NCBI RefSeq assembly: GCF_900116205.1
Contig: NZ_FOZS01000005.1
Span: 1 to 64,000 of the forward strand
Direction of reading: 5' to 3'
Length of the DNA stretch: 64,000 nt
Source: Halostagnicola kamekurae
Lineage (GTDB): Archaea > Halobacteriota > Halobacteria > Halobacteriales > Natrialbaceae
Shown here: piece by piece, positions 44,556-54,380 of the stretch
How the letters are laid out: every line of letters starts with the position of its first letter
Numbering within the stretch: the stretch's first letter is position 1
Made by a program: the position numbers and the translations under genes
The notes under the pieces: model-generated
Databases searched by the model: none
What the model was told of the DNA's origin: nothing
The model's input: the letters and a program-made list of their open reading frames with translations, nothing else

Positions 44556-45416
44556 ATGACGCAAATCTCCCGCTTCACCAAGCGTTGTGTCTCGGTTGCT
44601 CAAAGCGTTACGTGAACGAGGCGAATCCGCCGCCTCGCAGGGTGGCGGATTCGCCGACTATGCCCTCGTTTCGCTGAATTGTCTCCGGATTTACCTTAAT
44701 ACTCTTATCGAATGACGATCGATTTGCTGAAAGAAACGCCACAAATAGCAGGGGAGATCGGCCAAAGCGGCCGATCTCCCCGTACCCTCCACGCTGTGTA
44801 AGGCGTTTGACCGGATTGAGATGAGCGTCTGCCGAGTGCTGCTGCGCCAGTTGGCACAGCTGCGCGTTCTCTCTGAGCATGCTGCGATCGATGCAACGTT
44901 CTATGAACGAGACCGTGCCAGCCGCCATTACTGCCATCGAACGAATTATCGCGTTCAGACGCTCAGAATTACAAAACTCGTCGATCAGCAACGCAAGCTG
45001 TGCTCGATCTTCACTGTTCGACGACGTTAGAAGGTAGCGACGCGGCTCTTTGTGAGCAGATCGCCCGCGTTCTGACGGGCGATCTGCGGTCTCTAGCCGC
45101 TGATAAGGGCTATGACAAGCAACAACTCCGCGACCGACTCCGTGACCTCGACATTCGACCGCTGATCAAACGCCGGACCTTCGCGCCGTACGATCACGCA
45201 CACAACGCCCGCATTGACGAAGATCGGTACGCTCAGAGGTCAATGACCGAAACCGTCAACTCCGCCGTCAAGCGCTCGCTCGGCTACGCCGTGCGAGCGC
45301 GTAGCTGGTATCGAGAGTTCTGTGAAATTGCTCTGATGTGTGCCGTCTACAACATCAAACGCGCTTGTCAAACAGTGAAATACACCGCCTTACAGCGATT
45401 CAACAGAGCCGTCTGA
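44556..45416 (+). pseudogene. ISH1-type IS5 transposase, frameshifted
   Basis: Starts MTQISRFTKRCVSVAQSV, then a stop and several frame changes. Recognisable pieces are SVCRVLLRQLAQL, HAAIDATFYERDRASRHYCH (first Asp), LAADKGYDKQQ (second Asp) and MTETVNSAVKRSLGYAVRAR (Glu box). The right end GCGATTCAACAGAGCC lies at 45395-45410. The start codon sits between hairpin arms 44533-44541 and 44568-44576, as in the intact copy at 7.9 kb. Confidence 0.85.
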
Positions 45417-45421
45417 AGGGA

Positions 45422-46210
45422 TTAGTATTCCCGATCGAACTCGGGATCACGTCCCTCAATGACTGCATTCACCGCCTCCGTATGCTCGGGATCATTCACA
45501 CAGTCCCACTGTGCCTCTAACGCGGCTTGTGTATAGTCCTCGAAACTGTGATTCAGATCGATGAGCTGCTTCGTGTTTTGCATCGCAATCGCCGGTTTGT
45601 CGCGGAGTTCGTTTGCCAACTTCCGAGCTCGATCCATCGTTTCACCGTCACTCACTGCCTCCACAGCCAACCCTAGGTCGACGGCCTCTGCTGCCTCGAT
45701 ATCACGGCCGGTTAGAATAAGTTCTTTTGCCTTACTCTCGCCTACGAGTCGAGGAAGTAGCCACCCTCCACCGTCGCCCGGGACTAGCCCGATATTGATG
45801 AATTGTTGGCGAAGGAACGTCTCCTCGTTCATTATTCGGAGATCGCATGCAAGTGCGAAGTCGCATCCAGCCCCAACTGCCGGGCCATTCACCGCTGCGA
45901 TGGTGGGTTTCTGTCCGAAATAAAGCAGTCGGTTGACGTTCTGAACAAGCCACAGATGTGACCCATACAGGTGTTTTTCTTCTCGATCTTCTCGCCCATC
46001 CATCGACGTAACATCTGCGCCACTACAGAATCCCTTTCCGCGCCCTGAAAGTATGACCGCGTACACCGAATTATTTGTCATGGCCGACTGAAGTGCTTCG
46101 TTCAGCTCAAGTAGCGTTTCTTCGTCAAACGCGTTCATGAGATCAGGCCGATTGATCACTACTTCAGCACGACCGTTGACGATATCGTAGTCAATCTTCG
46201 TATATGCCAT
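45422..46210 (-). CDS. Crotonase-family enzyme without the hydratase Glu pair
   Basis: 262 aa. Oxyanion-hole motifs GKGFCSGADVTSMDG and GAGCDFALACDLRI are present. The two hydratase Glu positions read Asp (GAGCDFA) and a non-acidic residue (FLRQQFINIGLVPGDGG), while an Asp sits in VPGDGGGWLLP. That pattern occurs in crotonases that isomerise, hydrolyse or cleave C-C bonds rather than hydrate. It follows a CoA-transferase gene on the same strand by 66 nt. Confidence 0.87.
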   Translation of the reverse strand: MAYTKIDYDIVNGRAEVVINRPDLMNAFDEETLLELNEALQSAMTNNSVYAVILSGRGKGFCSGADVTSMDGREDREEKHLYGSHLWLVQNVNRLLYFGQKPTIAAVNGPAVGAGCDFALACDLRIMNEETFLRQQFINIGLVPGDGGGWLLPRLVGESKAKELILTGRDIEAAEAVDLGLAVEAVSDGETMDRARKLANELRDKPAIAMQNTKQLIDLNHSFEDYTQAALEAQWDCVNDPEHTEAVNAVIEGRDPEFDREY

Positions 46211-46276
46211 CGTGAAATATACGGAAACTTTCCGTATTAAGCGTTACTGTTTCGGTTATACGACCCGCAATATTGG

Positions 46277-47458
46277 TCAGTTGTCTGCGTGAAGACTATC
46301 GATTTCTTCTCTCGAATACCCGCCGATCTCCTTGAGGACTTCATCCGTGTGTTCGCCGAGCTTCGGGGCTGGCTGAACATCAGGACTCTCGCTGTTGGAG
46401 AATTTGATTGGCATTCCAGGCACGGGAATTTCGTCCCGCCCTTCACTCCGATTCGGAAGATAGTTGAGCATATCTCGATGCTCAAGGTGAGGATCTTTGA
46501 TGATCTCCTCGATCGTCTGGACTGGTGCGCACGGAACATCCTCAGTGAGGAGTACATCGACAACGTCGTTCTTCTGTTTTCCCTCCAGCCAATTTTCAAT
46601 AGTACTATCAATTTCGTCCATTTCCTGTGCCCGCTTGACCTTCGAGCCGTACTCCTCGCAAATCATGTCCTCACGTCCCATGAGCTCTGCGAGACTCTTC
46701 CACTGATGTTCAGTGATGCAAATAATGGCTACGTAGCCGTCTTCGACCTCGTAGACGTTGTAGGGAGAGATAGCGAGACCGGAATGTTTGTTGCCCGTCC
46801 GTGGGGGCGCGTCCATCTCCGACACCCACGACGAGACGGGGGAAGCTAACGTCGGATACATGCAGTCGAACATACCCACTTCGACGTATTGGCCCTCACC
46901 AGTGAACTCCCGTTCGAACAGCGCAGCCATCACACCGACGACGAGATGAATTCCCCCGAAGAAGTCGCTAATAGCTGGCCCAGCCTTTACGGGATCCTGA
47001 TCCGGGAAACCAGTCGTGTGGATAGCACCGCTCATGGCCTGTATCGTCAGGTCCATCGCAGGGTACTCGGCGTACGGACCGTCGTCCCCGTAGCCAGAAC
47101 CGTGGGCATACACCAATTCTGGATTCAACTTGTTCAAATCCTCGTATCCCAAGCTAAGGGAATCCATCGTTCCCGTCGAGTAGTTTTCGATGATGACGTC
47201 TGCCTTTTCAGCCAACCGCCGAAACGCTTCGCGGCCGTCCTCATCTTTAAAATCGATGGTGACCCCCTTCTTATTCGGGTTTAAGTATTGATACTGAGGG
47301 GGCTTGCCGTCCTCGGTGCGTGTCCGAATGTTTTCTCCCCAGGGTGGCTCGATCTTGATTACGTCTGCACCAAGATACGAGAGGATCATCCCGCAGTAGG
47401 GGCCTTGATAAATTTGACCGAGATCTAGCACTCGTACTCCGCTTAATGGTTGCCGCAT
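46277..47458 (-). CDS. Family III CoA-transferase (CaiB/BaiF)
   Basis: 393 aa from MRQPLSGVRV; a start at 47485 is possible but adds an atypical tail. It has the N-terminal VLDLGQIYQGPYCGMILSYL, ADVIKIEPPWGENIR, and the catalytic Asp in GPAISDFFGGIHLVVG. Such enzymes transfer CoA between acids via an aspartyl-CoA mixed anhydride. It is probably co-transcribed with the crotonase gene downstream, and a second CoA-transferase lies at 56825-58021. Confidence 0.9.
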   Translation of the reverse strand: MRQPLSGVRVLDLGQIYQGPYCGMILSYLGADVIKIEPPWGENIRTRTEDGKPPQYQYLNPNKKGVTIDFKDEDGREAFRRLAEKADVIIENYSTGTMDSLSLGYEDLNKLNPELVYAHGSGYGDDGPYAEYPAMDLTIQAMSGAIHTTGFPDQDPVKAGPAISDFFGGIHLVVGVMAALFEREFTGEGQYVEVGMFDCMYPTLASPVSSWVSEMDAPPRTGNKHSGLAISPYNVYEVEDGYVAIICITEHQWKSLAELMGREDMICEEYGSKVKRAQEMDEIDSTIENWLEGKQKNDVVDVLLTEDVPCAPVQTIEEIIKDPHLEHRDMLNYLPNRSEGRDEIPVPGMPIKFSNSESPDVQPAPKLGEHTDEVLKEIGGYSREEIDSLHADN

Positions 47459-47481
47459 AGCAGATATAGGATAGGCAGGGG

Positions 47482-47828
47482 TCAAAAAAGTATCTCCTGC
47501 AGCGGGATTAGTCGAGACCGTATTTTTTCAACACCCCCTCCGATTGTATTCCGCTGTACCTCGACCGTTCCACCGGCGATTTTCCATCCACGGATCCACC
47601 GATAGAGATACTCAAGCGGCAATTCTTTCATGTATCCAGAGGCACCATGAATCTGAAGCGCCTCATCGATGACCGAGTGGCCTACTTCGTTGGCCTTCAC
47701 CTTCGCAATGGATGTCTCTAATCGGGACGGCTCGCTATCGATAGCGTTCGCGGCCACAAGGTAGATGAGGAGACGAGCGGATTTCAACTCGATCACTGTG
47801 TCAGACAGTTCTCATTCGATCCCTTGAT
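47482..47828 (-). pseudogene. Acyl-CoA dehydrogenase C-terminal remnant
   Basis: ELKSARLLIYLVAANAIDSE and HGASGYMKELPLEYLYRWIR align with the C-terminal third of the dehydrogenase at 50810-51937. Just upstream, the Trp of GIEW is a TGA (GIE-stop-ELSDT), and the N-terminal two-thirds are missing. It is a third copy of this gene in the window. Confidence 0.85.
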
Positions 47829-48241
47829 CCTGTTCCTCGGACAGCTAAAAGCTCATAGCTGGCTGTCATTAGTCTCCTATATGTGGATTTTGGATTGTCG
47901 AATGATTTGTTCGCAACGGCAACCACCATGCAGAAACTCCTATTTTCACTTTGGTAACTGCTTACAGATTGCTTCGCGGGATGATCATCGAAATAGACAT
48001 CACAGCCGTTGGTAACGGGATAAATTCATACTACTACTATTAGAGTTATTTTCCCCTAGAGAAAGCCACACACAGATCGACGGGGACTCAGTTAAAGTGG
48101 GGAATATCGCGATAAGCGAGTCTGTATGTAGATATAACTCTCCGGTTGAATAGACGAGCTCTCGTCCGACAGCGAATCTAATTTTTGCCTTGCCAAATTC
48201 AGCCTCGAAATCGCAGGCTTGAGAAAAACGTTGGAAGGAAT
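47829..48241. other. Intergenic, no gene seen
   Basis: No sustained frame or recognisable relic between the dehydrogenase remnant and the IclR gene end. Confidence 0.35.
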
Positions 48242-49006
48242 TTACTGAGAATACATGATTCCAAGTTCGAGTTCGTTCACCGCCGCAAGGAGATTATTTG
48301 ATAGCTCTTCTCGGATCGTCTTTCCTTTGAAGCGTTGCGCTGGGCCGGATATGGAGAGCGCGCCGAGTAGGAACCCGTTCGGATCTTTGACTGGTGCACC
48401 AACAGCGTTGATCCCCATATTGTGTTCCTCGATATTGAAGGCGACACCACGCTCACGGATCTGCTCTAATTCCTCGAGCAGTTCACCTTTGTCCGTGATA
48501 CTGTTGGAGGTCGATGCTTCGAGCCCGTATCGTTCAATTATCTCGTGAACGCGTGATTTCGGAAGTTCCGCCAACATCGCTTTTCCAGCCGATGAAACAT
48601 GAAGTGGAAAGCTACTACCAGTGCTTGAGAAGGTCTCGACGGCGAGATGGCCAGTACTATTGTAAACATATCGTCCCCGTCCATGTTCCTCGATTGTAAA
48701 ATGGGTGCGTCCACCCGATTCCTCTGCGAGAGCCTTGACTTGCTCCTTCGCCTTTCGATAACCTGGAGTATGCGTTCGAGCGTATTCCCCAATCCGTAGA
48801 AATTCCATACTCGGATAATAGATACTTCCTCTGTTGATCACATACTCCTCGTTAAGCAGGGTTTGAAGGTGATTGTACGCAGTACTCGGGGCGATATCTA
48901 ATGCTTCAGCTACCTCTGTTACACGAGCGCCATCTCGTTCGATGAGTTCCTGAACTATGTTTAGGCTGATGGTGACCGCCTTGATATTTTTTTGATTTGC
49001 TGGCAT
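48242..49006 (-). CDS. IclR-family transcriptional regulator
   Basis: 254 aa. Winged helix (RVTEVAEALDIAPSTAYNHL, about residues 22-45) plus a C-terminal effector domain with GGRTHFTIEEHGRGRYVYNS, SSFPLHVSSAGKAMLAELPK and LGALSISGPAQRFKG. These bind small aromatic or organic acids and control adjacent catabolic operons. It is divergent from a second IclR gene with a 498-bp gap likely to contain their operators, and homologous to it and to the pseudogene at 24762-25543. Confidence 0.9.
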   Translation of the reverse strand: MPANQKNIKAVTISLNIVQELIERDGARVTEVAEALDIAPSTAYNHLQTLLNEEYVINRGSIYYPSMEFLRIGEYARTHTPGYRKAKEQVKALAEESGGRTHFTIEEHGRGRYVYNSTGHLAVETFSSTGSSFPLHVSSAGKAMLAELPKSRVHEIIERYGLEASTSNSITDKGELLEELEQIRERGVAFNIEEHNMGINAVGAPVKDPNGFLLGALSISGPAQRFKGKTIREELSNNLLAAVNELELGIMYSQ

Positions 49007-49504
49007 AAGCGGTTATTTGCATCGAGGGTACTTAAAATTCGCCTATGGAAAATCTACTGGCCAAGACCTCCTATACTGTTAGAAATATAAGGGAACGATG
49101 TGAACCATTCAGTTTGCATTCCTCTCCAATTAGCAGTTTGACGAATCTAAGCTGATCGTTCTATCTGGCATTTACATTCACACATGTTTAAATAGGGGCC
49201 GTGGGGGATGATCCGGTACTTACGAGATCGTCAGGGGCGCTGAACCGGCTGTCGAATGGGCTGCGTTCCGGGAAGATCGGTTTCGAGACGAGTGACGTGG
49301 GTCGACAGCGATGAGTTCTTCTTCGATTCGGCGCTGTAGGTGATGACCGATCTGGCTTCTCTGATTGCGCTTCCGACCGGTAATTGGTGTACCGCGCTCA
49401 CTTCTGTTCCAATACGGACGACGAAATCCTTCGCAAGCATACGATTCGTATGACTAGTTTCTACAGAAGCGAACTTTAAATAGTAAGGGCTGTATGTAAC
49501 AGAT
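49007..49504. other. Divergent promoter region of two IclR genes
   Basis: 498 bases with no supported gene. On the plus strand a TATA-like TTTAAATA lies at about 49475-49482, 22-30 nt before the ATG at 49505, so a leaderless transcript is likely. The minus-strand gene has AATTTTAAGT just upstream of its start (about 49030-49040 on the plus strand). IclR operators are expected here. Confidence 0.45.
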
Positions 49505-50269
49505 ATGGAATCCAACCACTCGAACATCAGGGCGGTGGAAATCAGCTTCGGAATAATTCAGCAACTTGTCGAACGGGACGGAGCTCGAGTAACCGAACTC
49601 GCGGAGGAACTAGACATTGCGCCGAGTACGGCACATAACCATTTGCGGACGCTCTTGAACAACGGGTTTGTGATCGATGAAGGAAGCGTCTACTATCCCA
49701 GTCTTGAGTTCCTCCACGTCGGGGAATACGCTCGCCAGCGGAAGGTCGGGTATCAGAAGGCCGAACAGCACGTAAAGGCCCTCGCCGAGGAGTCGGGTGG
49801 CCGGACGCACTTTACCGTCTTGGAACACGGTCGCGGGCGGTACGTCTACACTAAAACGGGCGACCTTGCCGTTGAGACGTTCTCTCGGTACGGCAGTCAG
49901 TTTCCACTCCACGTGACTGCAGCTGGCAAGGCGATACTCGCCGAACTGCCGGACTGGCAAATTCAGGAGATCGTCGACCAGCGCGGACTAAAGGCATCGA
50001 CGGACCAGAGTATTATCGATGAGGAAGAACTCTTCGCGGAGTTGGAGACAATCCGCGAACGCGGTGTTGCGTTTAACTTTGAGGAACACAACAAGGGAAT
50101 CAGCGCGGTTGCAGCGTCGGCACAGGAACCCAATGGCTCGCTCCTCGGTGCGTTAACGATCTCCGGCCCGACCCAGCGGTTCAAAGGTGACCTCATCCGG
50201 AAGGAGTTCCCCGATCTCCTCCTCGCGAGAGTGAATGAACTGGAATTGGACATAGTCTATTCGGACTGA
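49505..50269 (+). CDS. IclR-family transcriptional regulator (second copy)
   Basis: 254 aa, same length and domain order as the divergent paralogue: HTH RVTELAEELDIAPSTAHNHL, effector domain GGRTHFTVLEHGRGRYVYTK, FPLHVTAAGKAILAELPDWQ and LGALTISGPTQRFKGDLIRK. It ends 540 bp upstream of the acyl-CoA dehydrogenase on the same strand and is its most obvious candidate regulator. Confidence 0.9.
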   Translation: MESNHSNIRAVEISFGIIQQLVERDGARVTELAEELDIAPSTAHNHLRTLLNNGFVIDEGSVYYPSLEFLHVGEYARQRKVGYQKAEQHVKALAEESGGRTHFTVLEHGRGRYVYTKTGDLAVETFSRYGSQFPLHVTAAGKAILAELPDWQIQEIVDQRGLKASTDQSIIDEEELFAELETIRERGVAFNFEEHNKGISAVAASAQEPNGSLLGALTISGPTQRFKGDLIRKEFPDLLLARVNELELDIVYSD

Positions 50270-50809
50270 TTATATACATTCATACTGTTGTAATGAGCTG
50301 TGCTCGATGCCCTATAGAAATCACTACACCTTACCGTAAAATAAATAACAAGCATTCAATAGTCAACCCAATATACGAACGTACTTCTGTAAACAGTTGT
50401 TATCTACATCTCCTATCAATTGCACTCGAATATTTTTATATATAAAAATATCTATTAATATTCTAGACTGATGATACGATAAAATTATATAATGGGTGAT
50501 CTACGCTTGCAGATTCAACCTCACACAAGACAGATATTTGCCTTGGTACGATTCGGTTCCATGTTTCGGCAGAACAAAACTTAGTGATACGGATTGTTCA
50601 CATAGCACGATAACCACCGGTCATATTAGCGGCTAATATTCGGTGTTTGCACACATTCGGGCCATACCGGCCCTGATCCATCGATACCTCGAACGTCATC
50701 TCTGCAAAAATACTTCTGCCTGTAGTAAGGATACAGACTCGTAAATGTTGAGTGAACCGGAGGTCGCGGTACCAAAACACTCAAATGGAATCCAGCCGAC
50801 CCTCAGAAC
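50270..50809. other. 540-bp AT-rich gap before the dehydrogenase
   Basis: No ORF above 60 codons has convincing composition. Very AT-rich runs around 50430-50490 suggest transcription signals. A minus-strand frame 50780-50598 is not supported. Confidence 0.4.
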
Positions 50810-51937
50810 ATGGACTTTCGACGATCCGATGAACAGAAGTTGATATACCAGACAGCAAACGACATCGCGACAGACCAATTCGCGGAGAAGGCGTTCACTT
50901 GGGAGGACGAGTTCCCGTACGAGAATCAGAAGATTCTGGCGGAACAGGACCTTCTCGGGATCGGTTTGCCGATGGAGTACGGCGGCGGCGGCTACTCAGT
51001 CGTCGAAGTTCTCACCGCGCAAGAGGCAGTCGGACGCGTCTGCCCCGACACCGCACACATCCTCTCGCGATCATCAATGGGACCGCCGCGGGCGATCGCG
51101 GAACTGGGAAGTGAGTATCTCAAGGAGAAGTACCTCCCAGCCGTCTGCGACGGGAACTCAATCATCTCTGTCGCGATTTCGGAAGCTGAGGCGGGATCCG
51201 ACGCTAGCAACATGCAAACGAGTGTCGAGCGTGCCAGTGACGAACTTATCCTAAACGGCAGCAAGATGTGGGTAACCAAGGCGGCCCAGTGCGACGCGTT
51301 CCTCGTTTACGCGCGGTTCCCAGACGGCAATATCGGTGCGATCGTCGTCGACAAGGAAACTGATGGCCTCATGCTTGACGACGGTTCGGTCAACATGGCC
51401 GGCCACGTCCAACACCAGCTGTACTTAGATGACTGCACCGTCCACGAAGACCAGGTGTTAGTCCACGAGAAGGACGCATTCAAGCGACTGCTGATCGAGT
51501 TCAACGTCGAGCGGTGCCACAACGCCATGATGTGCGTCGCCTGCGGTCTCAATTCGTTCGACAAGGCCCTCGACTATGCGAAGAACCGGGAACAGTTCGA
51601 TCGGCCGGTCGCCGATTTCCAGGGGATCGAGTGGAAATTAGCCGATATGGCGATGGAACTCGACGCCGCCCGGCTACTGATCTACCGTGCGGCCGCCAAT
51701 GCCCGCGAGAGCGATCCCTCACGACTGGAGACCTCGATGGCGAAAGTGAAGGCCAACGAGGTCGGCCAGGAAGTGGTCGACGAGGCAATGCAGATCCACG
51801 GTGCGAACGGCTACATGAAAGATTCGCCGATCGAGTACCTCTACCGGTGGGTACGTGGGTGGAAAATTGCCGGCGGGACGGTTGAGGTCCAGCGAAACGC
51901 GATCGCCAGCGAACTGAAGAAGTACGGACTTGACTGA
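50810..51937 (+). CDS. Acyl-CoA dehydrogenase
   Basis: 375 aa with the complete family layout: N-terminal helical domain, GIGLPMEYGGGGYSVVEVLT, the FAD/substrate region SVAISEAEAGSDASNMQTSV, KMWVTKAAQCDAFL, and C-terminal RLLIYRAAANARESDPSRLE. It dehydrogenates an acyl-CoA to the enoyl-CoA using FAD and ETF. The usual EGT-type catalytic segment reads IAGGTVEVQ, so the base must come from elsewhere, as in several non-classical family members. Two dead paralogues are in the window. The etfBA genes at 62.7 kb would be the electron acceptor. Confidence 0.93.
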   Translation: MDFRRSDEQKLIYQTANDIATDQFAEKAFTWEDEFPYENQKILAEQDLLGIGLPMEYGGGGYSVVEVLTAQEAVGRVCPDTAHILSRSSMGPPRAIAELGSEYLKEKYLPAVCDGNSIISVAISEAEAGSDASNMQTSVERASDELILNGSKMWVTKAAQCDAFLVYARFPDGNIGAIVVDKETDGLMLDDGSVNMAGHVQHQLYLDDCTVHEDQVLVHEKDAFKRLLIEFNVERCHNAMMCVACGLNSFDKALDYAKNREQFDRPVADFQGIEWKLADMAMELDAARLLIYRAAANARESDPSRLETSMAKVKANEVGQEVVDEAMQIHGANGYMKDSPIEYLYRWVRGWKIAGGTVEVQRNAIASELKKYGLD

Positions 51938-52037
51938 TAGGGATTAGCAGAGATACTCATAGATTCGCGGTAAGTGCAGAGTTGGGAGTTTGCTCGTGAG
52001 ATACGCTTTCAGTTCGGGCAGCGTTCGATAAAGTTGG

Positions 52038-52288
52038 TCGCTCTTGTGTAGCACTTTGTTGATTTCACAGCGTCGCTTTGATAGCGTGTTTGAGCGCTTC
52101 TCTTCCTGGTCTCCGTAGTAGCTTCCGTCGAAGTTGAAACGCTCGGAGATATTGTGTGAGCTTATCTTTTGAGATGCCTTGATGAGGCGAGAGCCATGGT
52201 CGCTGTAGTACGTGAGAGAAGTTTGGGGCTGGAGGGAGATAATTGACCCACAGGGAGTGTCGATTGTCGAAAGGACGTTGTTCGCCAT
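52038..52288 (-). pseudogene. Transposase C-terminal relic with family-B inverted end
   Basis: The minus-strand frame ends SKDKLTQYLRAFQLRRKLL, REALKHAIKATL, stop at 52065, immediately followed by the outer end CGCTCTTGTGTAGCACTTTG at about 52040. This end matches the MITE-B ends, so this truncated element is a candidate relative of the autonomous parent. I cannot name the transposase family. The rest is cut off by the IS630-like element at about 52288. Confidence 0.6.
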
Positions 52289-53350
52289 CTTTCTGATGAA
52301 GAGCTTGATCGGCTCCTGGCCGAGGCGGACGATCCAAAGGTCGTCCGTCGTCTTACCTTCGTAAAGAATCTCTATGAAGGAGACACGCTTGAGGAGGCAG
52401 CAAACCGGGTTGGGAAGTCTGAATCAACCGGAAGTCGGTGGGGTCGCCGCTGGAATGAGGGTGGACTCGGTCAACTGACGCCGAGCTTCGGGGATGGATG
52501 TCCCCCGAAGCTCGGCGAAGATGAACAAGAAGAGCTTCTCGAACTCCTGCATGAGAGCCAACCATAGAAACAACAGGAGATCTAACTTCTTCTCAACGAC
52601 GAATTCGATATTGAGTATCATCCAGATTATCTGAGCACGTTCCTCCGTGAACTCGGGCTTTTGTACTCAATACCACGAACAAAGCGTCCGTCACGGTCTG
52701 ATAACGCTGAAGAGATCCTCGACGAGCGCCTTGATAAGACGTTCGACGAGGACGACAACCAGCCTCACAACAAACACGAAGCCGATGAGGACGGTGGTTT
52801 GGGAACCTGACAACGAGATCTGTACAGACGGCGGGACTGTTGTTGGATCCTTCGACGCATCACATCCCCAACCGTGGGATAATTCGCGTCGGACGTGGTA
52901 CGTCGATAACCTACATATCAAGCTACCGCTAGTTCGAACCGATGAACCAGCGGTCGGCTTCTATGCACTCAACGGTGAGAATACCGTCTTATTCCTGGAA
53001 GATCAGACGAAAGAACAGATTTGCGAATGTCTCGAGCAATACGCGAGCAGAATCTCGACAAGCAGGTTCTGCTCGTCTTAGACAATCTTTTCTCGCATAC
53101 GTGCGAGTACACGCGTAAGCGAGTGTCCCAACTCGGTATTGATCTTGTATTCTTGCCGGTTGGATCACCGGATCTCAACCCAATTGAATCAATCTGGAAG
53201 AGCTTGAAGTGGGAGATTTCGCCGTTGATCATTGAGAGCGCGGAGGAGTTCCGCACTCTCGTCAGTACTGTTTTCGAAAAATCAACTTGCCGTGTGAGCT
53301 TCGCTGGAAACTGGATCGAGCAGTTCCTTGACTTGCAAAAATCATCTTGA
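52288..53350 (+). pseudogene. IS630-family transposase, multiply frameshifted
   Basis: Frame fragments in order: an N-terminal HTH (LSDEELDRLLAEADDPKVVR, TLEEAANRVGKSESTGSRW), then FDIEYHPDYLSTFLRELG, then EPDNEICTDGGTVVGSFDAS, then LDKQVLLVLDNLFSH and VFLPVGSPDLNPIESIWKSL, ending FLDLQKSS. PDLNPIE is the IS630/Tc1 catalytic signature with the last acidic residue. At least three frame changes and one stop. No clear right inverted end is seen. Confidence 0.85.
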
Positions 53351-53543
53351 GTACTATTAGTCCGCCCGAGGCCGCGTCCACGCACGGGCACAGGCGTTTC
53401 TTGCCCTGTGCCTTCGTCTTGTCGTCGCTACCACCAATCACGAACGCGAAGACAATCCAGAAAGTACGATCATCACGGTGTGAGAAGAGTTCTATGACTC
53501 CCTCGAGACAAAATAATAAGTTTTAGCCCGAGCGCACCGACGT
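53351..53543. other. Short gap, no gene seen
   Basis: Contains fragments that may be transposon debris on the minus strand. Nothing firm. Confidence 0.3.
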
Positions 53544-54377
53544 TCAGCGCGGCTCCAGCAGGATGCGTGGCGTCTCGAGCGTCATCGTCGCGATCTCGTC
53601 TTCGCTCAGCCCGGCGTTGACGAGTCGGTCGGCAAACTCCAGTAGTCCCTCCGGTGGCGAAGGGTTCGACGGTTGACCGTAGTCCGTCGAGAGAACACAG
53701 CGCTCGGCGCCGACCGCGTCGACGGTCGTGGCCATCGTCTCGACGTCGACATCGCCTTTCGTCACCGGAAGGTAACACTTCTCGAGGTACGCGCCGCGCT
53801 CGGCGAAGGCAACCTGATCCTCGTGGGAGAGGTCCATAAAGGCCGATTCGGGGTGCGTGATGAGATAGGGCACTTCGGCGCCCATCGCCTCGAGTTCGTC
53901 GAGGATGACGTATGTCTCGTTAGGGCCAAGGTGGCCGTTCCCGAGCACGACGTCACGACTGGCGTCGGCGACCGTCTCGAGCACGGCGCGAGCGTCGGCG
54001 CGGAGTGCACCATCGTCGGTAAGCGCGGTAAGGTCCTGCCCTTCGAAGGGGAAGTGTCGTCCCGGGGTGTAGTTGGCCGCGCTGAAGGTCGGCAGCCAGA
54101 CGACGGAGACGCCCATCTCGATCGCTAATTTGACCGCACTGGGATTGAAGCCGCCGACAAACGTGTTCAACGCGATCGATGAGTAGATGTCGACGTCGGG
54201 AACCTGTTTAGCGGCCATCCGCGCCATCGGTGCGGTGTTCCAGAAGTGGCTCTTCAGAACGAACCCGCCCAGGTGAGACTCAGAGACTCGCCCCGCGAGC
54301 TCGACCGTCCCGTGCTTTCGCTCCCAAAGCGACGGAGCTGCGTGAACATGGAAATCGATTGCATCGTCCGGCAGCAT
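53544..54377 (-). CDS. Amidohydrolase-like DUF6282 family protein
   Basis: 277 aa. A TIM-barrel amidohydrolase-like layout: the N-terminal metal motif DFHVHAAPSL, a middle LKSHFWNTAPMARMAAKQVP, GNGHLGPNETYVILDE, LITHPESAFMDLS and late STDYGQPSNPSPPEGLL (Asp). The His/Asp pattern suggests a divalent-metal hydrolase or decarboxylase, but the reaction is unknown. It starts 3 nt after the 350-aa gene ends and is third in a coupled cassette with the CGSC protein. Confidence 0.8.
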   Translation of the reverse strand: MLPDDAIDFHVHAAPSLWERKHGTVELAGRVSESHLGGFVLKSHFWNTAPMARMAAKQVPDVDIYSSIALNTFVGGFNPSAVKLAIEMGVSVVWLPTFSAANYTPGRHFPFEGQDLTALTDDGALRADARAVLETVADASRDVVLGNGHLGPNETYVILDELEAMGAEVPYLITHPESAFMDLSHEDQVAFAERGAYLEKCYLPVTKGDVDVETMATTVDAVGAERCVLSTDYGQPSNPSPPEGLLEFADRLVNAGLSEDEIATMTLETPRILLEPR

Positions 54378-54380
54378 CGA

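Noticed and set aside
49231-49527. 98-codon minus-strand frame between the IclR genes
   Set aside because: It overlaps the start of the plus-strand IclR gene, and its composition and lack of motifs point to regulatory DNA.
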